A DNA stretch of 60,544 bases from an uncultured Prevotellaceae bacterium (GTDB lineage Bacteria; Bacteroidota; Bacteroidia; Bacteroidales; Muribaculaceae): positions 1 through 60,544 of the forward strand of contig CAMZFV010000016.1 of assembly GCA_947306175.1 (NCBI GenBank). Reading direction: 5' to 3'. The notes beneath the pieces are model-generated. The model made no database searches. It was given only the letters and a program-made list of their open reading frames with translations, and was not told the origin of the DNA. Both the position numbers and the translations under genes were made by a program. This document shows positions 29,794 to 37,894 of this stretch, in pieces; positions within the stretch are counted from its first letter, which is position 1; each line of letters starts with the position of its first letter.

Positions 29794-32724
29794 TTAATAC
29801 GGCGCCGGGCCGTCATCATCGTCCTCTTCCCACAAGGGGCGCTCACGAGCCTCAGGAGCCGATTTCGGCTTCAGATCCTCCCACAACGGCGGCTCATCTT
29901 CTTGCTTCACTTCAGCGCCCACTCCCCGCAGGTATATCATGTCCTTGGCAATGCCTTCCACCTTCCTAACAATGCGGCGACCCTTGGCATTACACATCTC
30001 CAGCGGATTCAAGTCTTCAACATAGGGGCACAACGCCACAAACGCCTTCAGCGACTTGGTGAACTTCTGCATCGTGATCTTGTTCACGCCGGCAAACATC
30101 TTATACGCCAGGAATGCGTCCTCACGCACAATCTCCTTATTGATGTTACCGCTGGTCTCCGAGAAATAGAAATTCGCCCAGTCCTCAAAGTTGGCACCCA
30201 TGTCGGCCTTCCACTTGCGCTTCACGATGTTCCCCATGGGCGGCAGCAACTTGATGCTCTCGCTCGCCAGCGATAGGTAGAACTGGGTGCACTGCAGGAA
30301 GAAGTTGATATCCTGGTTCCATTCCTCGTCAGTGTAGTCCTGGCCGAACAGGTCCTTGCCGAAGTCGTCACGCACGCCACGGCTCTCCAGGTAATCGTTC
30401 GTCTCGGTCTGGATGTGATAGTAGTCGCCAAACACCATGTACAGCAACCTCGCGTCAGTCGACGGGTCGAAGTTATAGGGCACATAGTTCGTCGAGAAAG
30501 CCAACTTCGGACTCTCCTGGAACGGGATGTTATACGACTGCGAGTACTTCGGGTTCACCGTCATCTCACTCGTGATCAGGTCATAGAACAACCCGATATT
30601 CAGATACCGGTCACAGTCGTCGATAAACAGCAGGTCAGTATGGCGCGTCACCTGCTCGTTCCAGTGGTTGTTGTCCATCAGCTTGGGATTGCGGCCCGAG
30701 AGCTTTACGCTGTTCAGGAACGTCTTGATCAAGGCAAAAATCAGCGACTTGCCGCTGCGGCCGTTGCACTCGCCCTCGTCATCGATCTTGTTGTCCATGG
30801 CATAAGGTGCCCAGGCCCTCGACGGCGACTTGAAGCGGTGCAGCGTGTACCCGATAGAGAAAATCTTGTTGATCAGATTCTGCTTCTGCTCGGCAATCTG
30901 CTCGGCATCCAGGTTGGGACCCTCGATGTCAAACTTGTGCTCACGGCGGTACTCGGCGGCCTCGTCATCGCTCAGGTTTTCCAGACCCTTCTCCAGTTCC
31001 TCGCGCCAGTAGATGCGGCTGCTGTTGATGATGTAGTCAAACACCTTCGACCCTCGCGACTCCACCTTGATGTCAAAGCGCGGACCGTTCAAGGTCTCCT
31101 CCCTGGTGATGCTGAACAGCGGCGGCAACAGTTTCACCCGGTGAGGCAGCACGTTCTTCGACCACACGTAATGGTTCAGGTCGGTGCTCGTCCCGCGGTG
31201 CTCGCGGATGCCCGAGCCCGTCACCTCCATGCTCGACCCCTCAAAGAAGAAAATCTGGCTCTTCGCCGTGTAGTTCGTGAAGTCAAGTTCCACCTTGCCC
31301 ATGTTGTCAAGCACCAGGTCGCTCAGCCTGGTCGTCGTCATCAGCACGTTGCGCAGTTCGCGGGGCAGGAAATTCTCCTCCGCCCACTGGTGGATAAAGT
31401 CACGGATCTCGCTCGTTTTCACCTCGGTCACCACATTGCCCACAATCCGCACATACTGCGACGTGCCCGCCATACGATCATGCAGCTTGTGGAAGCCGTT
31501 CAGACGCAGGAAATACAACAGGCACACCGAGTCCACCGTGTATTCCTTGGCACCCGTTTTGCCGTTCACCTTCTCTGTCCAGAACTTGGCCGGCAAGGCA
31601 ACGGCCGTCAAGTTCTTGAAGTCCTTGTACTCGTGGCGCAGCTCAATCCAGTCACGGAAGTCCTTGCGGGGCTTACCCCGGCGGTCACGGTACTGGCCAA
31701 TCCATTCCGGCAGCCACACCGTGTGCACGTCCAGGAAACGCAACGCCAGCTCAGTGCCCTTGGCACGACCCGTCGCATCGATGTCCGGGATGTTGTAAAG
31801 CACCTCCACATATTTCATGATCTCGCGATACTCATCGTCGCTCAGCTTATACGTCTCCGAGTTGAACCAGATCGGGAAATAGCCCAGCGAACGCACGCAG
31901 ATCGCGTCACGCTCACCTGAGCAGATAAACGCCTCAGGCAGCTTTTTCTCGCGGTAAGGCTTGTCCTCGTTCGCCGGGTCGCTCTCCCACAACTTGCGCT
32001 CGCTAGCGTTATAATCCGTCCAGCGCTGCCGCAGCTCGCTCAGGCCGTTGATGTAGTCCTTGGGCTTCACGCCGGGAGGCGTGTAGCTGAAGCGGAACTC
32101 CTTCTTGGGATTCAGCGGTTCATAGATCTTATAGAAGATCACGTCGGGCTTGCCGTCCTTGCCTTTCTCAACCAGGCATTCGCGCATGAAGATAGGGTAG
32201 GTGTCGGTCGAGTGCTTTTTCTTCAGCACACGGTTTTTGACAGGCAAGCTCACCCATTTGGCCAGGTACCAGTGCAGCGCCTTCATGTGCTCTGCCTTGA
32301 CGCGTGGACCCATCACGGCAAGATGCTCTGCAGTGAAGTCCTGCGAGAGCTCGTAATAGCGCTTGCCCTCGAGCTCGTCCTGGTTGGCCGCGCGTTCGCT
32401 GAACTCAGGACAGTTGACCGACTTGTCGAGCTCGTCGGTCACGTTGAAGATGCCCGCCAACTTGATGATGGCCTCGCTGAAGCGCAGACCGTCAACCTCC
32501 ATGCACACCTCGATGGGGTCGTGCTCCCTGGCATCATCGCCGAAGTCGATGAATTTCCAGACACCGTTCTTCCCCTTGCGCAGCATGGCAGACGCGTCAT
32601 CCTCGCTTTCGCGGGCCTTGAACTTGTTTTTGGTGCCAGCCACCTCCCTCGCTTGAGGGAAGTAGTATAAGAGAATATCAAGGCCGTCACCGGTGGCCTC
32701 GTATAGCATTCTGGGCGTAATCAT
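29794..32724 (-). CDS. Phage primase with SF3 helicase domain
   Basis: 976 residues. N-terminal part (about 1-100, YYFPQAREVAGTKNKFKARE, then WKFIDFGDDAREHDPIEVC) resembles a CHC2-type primase zinc domain without the cysteines. A TOPRIM-like region follows near 267-330 (FICSGERDAICVRSLGY, NIPDIDATGRAKG). The helicase is SF3/D5-like with Walker A NGRSGKSLIF (about 651-660), Walker B DLLFIDDCDRY (about 700) and motif C KLAFSTNYVP (about 745). It should unwind and prime phage DNA. It is the only replication protein visible. Confidence 0.85.
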   Translation of the reverse strand: MITPRMLYEATGDGLDILLYYFPQAREVAGTKNKFKARESEDDASAMLRKGKNGVWKFIDFGDDAREHDPIEVCMEVDGLRFSEAIIKLAGIFNVTDELDKSVNCPEFSERAANQDELEGKRYYELSQDFTAEHLAVMGPRVKAEHMKALHWYLAKWVSLPVKNRVLKKKHSTDTYPIFMRECLVEKGKDGKPDVIFYKIYEPLNPKKEFRFSYTPPGVKPKDYINGLSELRQRWTDYNASERKLWESDPANEDKPYREKKLPEAFICSGERDAICVRSLGYFPIWFNSETYKLSDDEYREIMKYVEVLYNIPDIDATGRAKGTELALRFLDVHTVWLPEWIGQYRDRRGKPRKDFRDWIELRHEYKDFKNLTAVALPAKFWTEKVNGKTGAKEYTVDSVCLLYFLRLNGFHKLHDRMAGTSQYVRIVGNVVTEVKTSEIRDFIHQWAEENFLPRELRNVLMTTTRLSDLVLDNMGKVELDFTNYTAKSQIFFFEGSSMEVTGSGIREHRGTSTDLNHYVWSKNVLPHRVKLLPPLFSITREETLNGPRFDIKVESRGSKVFDYIINSSRIYWREELEKGLENLSDDEAAEYRREHKFDIEGPNLDAEQIAEQKQNLINKIFSIGYTLHRFKSPSRAWAPYAMDNKIDDEGECNGRSGKSLIFALIKTFLNSVKLSGRNPKLMDNNHWNEQVTRHTDLLFIDDCDRYLNIGLFYDLITSEMTVNPKYSQSYNIPFQESPKLAFSTNYVPYNFDPSTDARLLYMVFGDYYHIQTETNDYLESRGVRDDFGKDLFGQDYTDEEWNQDINFFLQCTQFYLSLASESIKLLPPMGNIVKRKWKADMGANFEDWANFYFSETSGNINKEIVREDAFLAYKMFAGVNKITMQKFTKSLKAFVALCPYVEDLNPLEMCNAKGRRIVRKVEGIAKDMIYLRGVGAEVKQEDEPPLWEDLKPKSAPEARERPLWEEDDDDGPAPY

Positions 32725-32812
32725 AACGAGTCGGTTCGATTAGGTTGGTTGTATCAGGTTGTTTGAAAGGATTAGCAAAGAAACGTACAAAGCACAGCGC
32801 ACCAAAAGACCG

Positions 32813-33022
32813 TTACCCCCCCCCATTTTCAGCAAACAGGTGTAGCATGTTATACTCTATGCCGTAACCGAGGGACACAAGGCGACGCTCCATCAGCTTT
32901 GACCGGTTTGCAGGGTCATCAGGCATATAGCAATAATGATTGCGGCCATCAAACCGATAGCCTCTCTTCTTCATGCGGTAGCGCAAACCGTAGACATTAC
33001 GTTTCTTGCTTGAGTAACTCAT
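32813..33022 (-). CDS. Small basic phage early protein
   Basis: 69 residues, basic, with RNVYGLRYRMKKRGYRFDGR and HYCYMPDD. Its ATG overlaps the stop of the upstream gene by 4 nt. Unknown family. It lies in the early region before the primase. Confidence 0.55.
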   Translation of the reverse strand: MSYSSKKRNVYGLRYRMKKRGYRFDGRNHYCYMPDDPANRSKLMERRLVSLGYGIEYNMLHLFAENGGG

Positions 33023-33336
33023 AGTTCGATGAAATTAAGTTCCGCGCCTAGGAATGTTCCTGCGGCCTTGCAGATATTCTCTGGGCCGCCATTGACTGCG
33101 GCAAACAGGTCTCTCTCGTCATTAAAAATGATGACACAATGATTGACACCTTGGGTGACGGAACTGTTCTCAATTTGATAAATATTCCCGCCACATTCTT
33201 CAATGGCCCCAATAATGACGTTGCGCAGCCTGTAGTCAGGCGCAAAAAGCGGGAATGACAGCAGCCATTCATGCTTGCGGTTGACCATCTTAATAATGGA
33301 GTCATTGTTCTTATTTCTGATGATGTAGAAGTACAT
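33019..33336 (-). CDS. Small phage early protein
   Basis: 105 residues, alpha/beta, with FPLFAPDYRLRNVIIGAIEE and VNHCVIIFNDERDLFAAVNG. The start MYFYIIRNK (ATG at 33336) is preferred to a TTG 9 nt upstream. No family recognised. It may belong to the early regulatory genes. Confidence 0.55.
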   Translation of the reverse strand: MYFYIIRNKNNDSIIKMVNRKHEWLLSFPLFAPDYRLRNVIIGAIEECGGNIYQIENSSVTQGVNHCVIIFNDERDLFAAVNGGPENICKAAGTFLGAELNFIEL

Positions 33337-33399
33337 AATACACAAAAAAACCGGCAGCCACCATCCTTTCGCCCAGTAATGGCAGCCACCGGCGAACGA

Positions 33400-33639
33400 T
33401 TAGAAGACGGAATACCCTGCAATATCACTGATGGCTGACTTGTGCAGCTCTGGAATTCTACATTTACCGGAACGCCAATTCCCAAACGTCGCATAACTGA
33501 TCATACATCTTTCAAGAATCTTATTGACTACAGCACGGTATTCACCATGAGCGACGCTATTGAGAAAAGCAGTCAGTTTCTCTCCATCCAGAAGCGCTTG
33601 TTCAGCGGCTTGTGAATTTTTTACCTCATTTTCTTGCAT
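33400..33639 (-). CDS. Early phage protein with helix-turn-helix pattern
   Basis: 79 residues, helical; ISYATFGNWRSGKCRIPELH (about 47-66) has the helix-turn-helix pattern of a Cro- or excisionase-like protein. It is divergent from the repressor gene across a 111-bp control region, the usual place for a Cro-type gene. Confidence 0.6.
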   Translation of the reverse strand: MQENEVKNSQAAEQALLDGEKLTAFLNSVAHGEYRAVVNKILERCMISYATFGNWRSGKCRIPELHKSAISDIAGYSVF

Positions 33640-33750
33640 ATATTACTATTTAAGTGTAATTTTACGTCACAAAAGTAGAATTATTTTCTTTGGTAAGGTA
33701 AATAATCCCTGTTAAAATTTATTAATCAAATTAATTAATGTTGTGTCAGT
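33640..33750. promoter_or_regulatory. Immunity control region between divergent regulators
   Basis: Minus-strand -7 box TACTTTTG (33678-33671) for the early gene, GTGTAATTTTAC (33654-33665) shared with the two 75-bp cassette promoters, and an AT palindromic stretch TTATTAATCAAATTAATTAA (about 33720-33739) that may be the repressor operator. Confidence 0.5.
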
Positions 33751-34068
33751 ATGGCTAATTTTCTGTTAATCCGCACTTTGTGCGAAGAGCGCAAAATCAC
33801 TATGCGCGAGTTAGCGCGGCGAATTGGCCGCGACGAGTCAACCATCCAGTCCGCTATCAGGCGTGGCACCACAAACACCAAAACAATCGAAAAGATCGCT
33901 GAAGTGTTGGAGGTTCCCGTTGGCTATTTCTTTGACACTGAGCCGAAGACGGGCTCAGAGAAAATGAAGGCTCTGCCAGAGAACGAGGAGACGATTAACT
34001 ACCTCAAGCAGATCCTGGCAGAGAAGGAGCGGACCATTAAGATCCTGATGGCCGAGAAAGGCCTGTAA
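33751..34068 (+). CDS. Phage repressor, Xre family
   Basis: 105 residues. Xre helix-turn-helix in the first ~60 (TMRELARRIGRDESTIQSAI, about 18-37; TKTIEKIAEVLEVPVGYFF), then a charged helix, probably for dimerisation. There is no peptidase domain. It is divergent from the early genes and is the likely lysogeny regulator. It is the last phage gene before host DNA. Confidence 0.75.
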   Translation: MANFLLIRTLCEERKITMRELARRIGRDESTIQSAIRRGTTNTKTIEKIAEVLEVPVGYFFDTEPKTGSEKMKALPENEETINYLKQILAEKERTIKILMAEKGL

Positions 34069-34461
34069 GACATCTACTGGGCGATGTCGGCACAAAACCG
34101 GCACAAAGAAACGATAAGAGGTTAAGGGCCAACCCCTCAGTGAGTACCGGAGGTACCACATCAAAAACACGAAGCGACCGACTGACCCGTTCAGCCGGCC
34201 GTTTTTTTCTGTCGATTAATGATTCTTCCAGTAGCGACACCTTGTAATGAATCCTTTTGATGGTGACACCTGGCTTGTTCCTCATTTTCTCACGCACGCA
34301 TGAATGAACGAACGAATGGGGGCTGTTCACTGTCTAAATTTTTTACGCTTTTTTGTTTCTTTCTTGACAACTGGCTCTTTTGTTGGTAAAAGGCTTGTTT
34401 TCTTTCATGGCTTTACTTATTTTTGCAACAACAATCAAATACACGTAATACCTAACTGAAG
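34069..34461. other. Prophage-host boundary region
   Basis: It holds the repressor terminator and then about 250 bp without a gene. No tRNA, integrase or clear att duplication is seen here; the partner end would be outside the window. A -7 box TATTTTTG (34418-34425) starts the first host gene. Confidence 0.4.
34174..34208 (+). terminator. Terminator of the repressor gene
   Basis: GCGACCGACTGA ... TCAGCCGGCCG followed by seven T. Nearly the same hairpin stands behind the third BspA-like gene at 39803-39836. Confidence 0.75.
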
Positions 34462-35898
34462 ATGAAAAACGTAATCACATCAACACTCCTGCTGCTGGCC
34501 CTCCTGTTGCCAGCCACGGCGACGGCCCACGACTTCGAGGTCGATGGCATCTATTACAACATCAACGGCAACGAGGCCGCAGTGACTTACGCAGGTAATT
34601 TTAGTATATTTTTCCCTGCGTATTCAGGCTCTGTCGTCATCCCAGCCACTGTCACTTACAATGGAACCACCTACCCGGTAACTTCTATCGAAGCCCTTGC
34701 GTTCGTGGAATGCTCTGAACTGACCAGCATCGTCATCCCAAACTCAGTAACTTCTATCGGTGACCAGGTGTTGTGCGACTGCCCTGGGCTGACCAGCATC
34801 GTGGTAGAAAGTGGCAATCCAAGATATGATTCTCGCAACAACTGCAATGCCATTATAGAGACCGCCATCAATACTTTAATTGCGGGCTGCAAGAACACGA
34901 TTATCCCCAACTCGGTGACTGCGATCGGTCACTATGCGTTCATGGACTGCACTGGTCTGACTAGCATCGTCATCCCTAACTCGGTGACTTCTATCGGTCA
35001 CTATGCGTTCGAGGGCTGCACTGGTCTGACCAGCATCGTCATCCCTAACTCGGTAACTGCTATCGGTGACTGGGCGTTCTCTTACTGCACTGAGCTGACC
35101 AGTATCTTGGTAGAAAGTGGCAATCCAAAATATGATTCTCGCAACAACTGCAATGCCATTATAGAGACCGACATTAATACTTTGATTGCGGGCTGCAAGA
35201 ATACGATTATCCCCAACTCGGTGACTGCTATCGGTCACTATGCGTTCTATATGTGCCATGGACTGACCAGCATCGTCATCCCCAACTCAGTAACTGTTAT
35301 CGATGCCTGGGCGTTCGATAGCTGCACTGGACTGACCAGCATCGTCATCCCTAACTCGGTGACTGCTATCGGTGCCTGGGCGTTCGATAAATGCGTAGGT
35401 CTGACCAGCATCGACATAGGTAACTCGGTAACTTCTATCGGTAAGTCGGCATTCTGTGATTGCAACGGTCTGACCAGCATCGTCATCCCCAATTCTGTAA
35501 CAGAGATCGGTGACAGGGCGTTCTATAATTGCTGGCGGCTGACGGATGTGTATTGCTACATTGCTGACCTCTCGAGAGTATCGAGCGGGAACGAACAATT
35601 CTCATTGCAATTTTCATCAAACTATTCTGGTCGTACGCTGCATGTGCTGCAGGGGACGGCTGATGCCTACCAGGCTGACAGGAACTGGTATCCGTATTTC
35701 GGGCAGATTATGGAAGATATACTCATGGGTGACGTTAACGGCGACCGTGAAATCAATATTGCAGATGTGAATGCCGTCATCGACATGATTCTGGGAGACG
35801 GCGACTACGCTGGCGCTGATGTGAACGGTGACGGAGAAATCAACATCGCCGACATCAACGCTGTCATCGACATCATCTTGAGCGGCAGCATGAATTAA
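34462..35898 (+). CDS. BspA-like LRR surface protein with C-terminal dockerin (1)
   Basis: 478 residues: signal peptide (MKNVITSTLLLLALLLPATATA), then about ten LRR_5/BspA repeats of ~23 residues (consensus GLTSIVIPNSVTSIGHYAF), interrupted twice by a 45-residue unit with SGNPRYDSRNNCNAIIET, and a C-terminal type I dockerin with two calcium loops (GDVNGDREINIADVNAVIDM and GADVNGDGEINIADINAVID). BspA-like proteins act in adhesion. It is a near duplicate of the next gene, including its promoter and first 60 bp. Confidence 0.9.
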   Translation: MKNVITSTLLLLALLLPATATAHDFEVDGIYYNINGNEAAVTYAGNFSIFFPAYSGSVVIPATVTYNGTTYPVTSIEALAFVECSELTSIVIPNSVTSIGDQVLCDCPGLTSIVVESGNPRYDSRNNCNAIIETAINTLIAGCKNTIIPNSVTAIGHYAFMDCTGLTSIVIPNSVTSIGHYAFEGCTGLTSIVIPNSVTAIGDWAFSYCTELTSILVESGNPKYDSRNNCNAIIETDINTLIAGCKNTIIPNSVTAIGHYAFYMCHGLTSIVIPNSVTVIDAWAFDSCTGLTSIVIPNSVTAIGAWAFDKCVGLTSIDIGNSVTSIGKSAFCDCNGLTSIVIPNSVTEIGDRAFYNCWRLTDVYCYIADLSRVSSGNEQFSLQFSSNYSGRTLHVLQGTADAYQADRNWYPYFGQIMEDILMGDVNGDREINIADVNAVIDMILGDGDYAGADVNGDGEINIADINAVIDIILSGSMN

Positions 35899-36009
35899 AC
35901 CATCAACATAGTCCAGATATATCCCTCACAATTCAAACACCAAGCGACCGTTCAGAGCGTAACATATCTTTGCAACAACAATCAAATACACTTAATACCT
36001 AAACTGAAG

Positions 36010-37584
36010 ATGAAAAACGTAATCACATCAACACTTCTGCTGCTGGCACTTCTGTTGCCCGCACTCGCCACGGCCCATGACTTTGAGGTCGATAGTATCT
36101 TTTACAATAGAATCAATAGCAATGAAGTCGAAGTAACCTATGGGCTGGGTAATCACTTTCGCTATTATTACTCCGGCACGGTGACTATCCCAGCCACCGT
36201 CACCTACGATGGAACCACCTACTTGGTAACTGCAATCGGTGACGGGGCGTTCTTGCGCTGTTCAAGGCTGACCAGCGTCGAAATCCCCAACTCGGTAACT
36301 TCTATCGGTGCCAGTGCGTTCTGCGATTGCACAGGACTGACCAGCATCAACATCCCCAACTCGGTAACTGAGATCGGTTACGAGGCATTCATGGACTGCA
36401 CTGGTTTGACCAGCATCGACATCCCCAACTCGGTAACGGCTATCAGTTCCTACGCGTTCTATAATACAGCATGGTACAATAACCAGCCAGACGGATTGGT
36501 CTATGCCGGCAAGGTCGCATATAAGTATAAAGGCACGATGCCAAGCGGAACGAATATGACTATAAGAGAAGGAACATTAGGCATTGCTGTCTGTGCGTTC
36601 ATGGACTGCACAGGACTGGCCAGCATCGTCATTCCCAACTCGGTAGCAGAGATCGGTGTCTTGGCGTTCATGAATTGCACTGGACTGACCAGCCTCGTGG
36701 TAGAAAGTAGCAATCCAAGATATGATTCGCGCAACAACTGCAATGCAATTATAGAGACCGCCTCTAATACGCTAATTGCTGGCTGTAAAAACACGATTAT
36801 CCCCAACTCGGTAACTGCTATCGGTTACGGGGCGTTCAAGGATTGCACTGGTCTGACCAGCATCGTCATCCCCAACTCAATAACAAAGATAGACGAGATA
36901 GCGTTCGAGGGCTGCTATGGTCTGACCAGCATAGTTATCCCCAACTCGGTAATTGAGATCGGAGACGAGGCGTTCGATTTCTGCCCTGGGCTGACCAGCC
37001 TTGTGGTAGAAAGTGGCAATCCAAGATATGATTCGCGCAACAACTGCAATGCAATTATAGAGAGTGCCTCTAATACGTTATTTGTTGGCTGCAAGAACAC
37101 AATTATTCCCAACTCGGTAACTAAGATTGCTCCCTGGGCGTTCGCAGGCTGCGATGGTCTGACCAACATTGTCATCCCCAACTCGGTAACTGAGATCGAT
37201 GACTTTGCGTTCTGTGAGTGCACTGGGCTGACGGATGTGTATAGCTACATTGCTGACCTCTCAAGAGTATCGAGCGCGAATGAACAATTCTATTTGAGTG
37301 ATGGTGATTACTCTGGCCGTACGCTTCATGTGCTGCAGGGGACGGCTGATGTCTACCGTGCTAACAAGAACTGGTATCCCTATTTCGGACAGATTGTGGA
37401 AGATATATTCATTGGCGACGTGAATGGCGACCATGAGGTCAATATTGCTGATGTGAATGCCGTCATCGACATGATTCTGGGCGACGACGAATACGCTGGC
37501 GCTGATGTGAACGGTGACGGAGAAATCAACATCGCCGACATCAACGCTGTCATCGACATCATCTTGAGGGGCACCTGGAATTAA
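36010..37584 (+). CDS. BspA-like LRR surface protein with C-terminal dockerin (2)
   Basis: 524 residues with the same plan as the preceding gene: signal peptide, LRR_5 repeats, two NPRYDSRNN units and an almost identical C-terminal dockerin (VNGDHEVNIADVNAVIDM, VNGDGEINIADINAVIDI). It differs by an inserted unit near 155-200 (YNNQPDGLVYAGKVAYKYKG), typical of other BspA proteins. The -7 box TATCTTTG (35965-35972) and leader match gene 1. Tandem duplication with repeat shuffling is likely. Confidence 0.9.
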   Translation: MKNVITSTLLLLALLLPALATAHDFEVDSIFYNRINSNEVEVTYGLGNHFRYYYSGTVTIPATVTYDGTTYLVTAIGDGAFLRCSRLTSVEIPNSVTSIGASAFCDCTGLTSINIPNSVTEIGYEAFMDCTGLTSIDIPNSVTAISSYAFYNTAWYNNQPDGLVYAGKVAYKYKGTMPSGTNMTIREGTLGIAVCAFMDCTGLASIVIPNSVAEIGVLAFMNCTGLTSLVVESSNPRYDSRNNCNAIIETASNTLIAGCKNTIIPNSVTAIGYGAFKDCTGLTSIVIPNSITKIDEIAFEGCYGLTSIVIPNSVIEIGDEAFDFCPGLTSLVVESGNPRYDSRNNCNAIIESASNTLFVGCKNTIIPNSVTKIAPWAFAGCDGLTNIVIPNSVTEIDDFAFCECTGLTDVYSYIADLSRVSSANEQFYLSDGDYSGRTLHVLQGTADVYRANKNWYPYFGQIVEDIFIGDVNGDHEVNIADVNAVIDMILGDDEYAGADVNGDGEINIADINAVIDIILRGTWN

Positions 37585-37626
37585 AACACCAACATAGTCA
37601 AGATATATCCCTCATGCTCTGAAGTG

Positions 37627-37659
37627 ACCCCAAAAAGTTGGACACAAAACTTTTGGGGT
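37627..37659. repeat. IS3-type terminal inverted-repeat remnant
   Basis: ACCCCAAAAAGTT and AACTTTTGGGGT form a hairpin around GGACACAA, resembling the ends of IS3-family elements. No transposase frame is near, so only joined ends remain. The rest of the 310-bp gap holds the -7 box TAATTTTG (37796-37803) of the next gene. Confidence 0.45.
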
Positions 37660-37894
37660 GCAGTTCATCGCGGGCGTGAGGGATTATTATTGTGGTTTAT
37701 CGATAGTTTTTTTCTTCACTAATCACAGTCCGCTCAAGTATAGTATAGCATAACGTTTTACCGGCATTTTTCTTGATTTATTTAATGATTTTTTATAATT
37801 TTGCAGTGTCACATTTTTGTCCTACATAATCAGTAGGAGGATGTATATCACGAATAATAAACCTTATAGTATTAAATTAAAACCTCAATCAACA

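Noticed and set aside
1..34068. Diversity-generating retroelement
   Set aside because: No reverse transcriptase and no template/variable repeat pair seen.
34600..37250. CRISPR-like or other regular repeat array
   Set aside because: The repeats are in frame and encode LRR units; no spacers and no cas genes.
37627..37659. Complete IS element
   Set aside because: Only joined IS3-like ends, no transposase frame.
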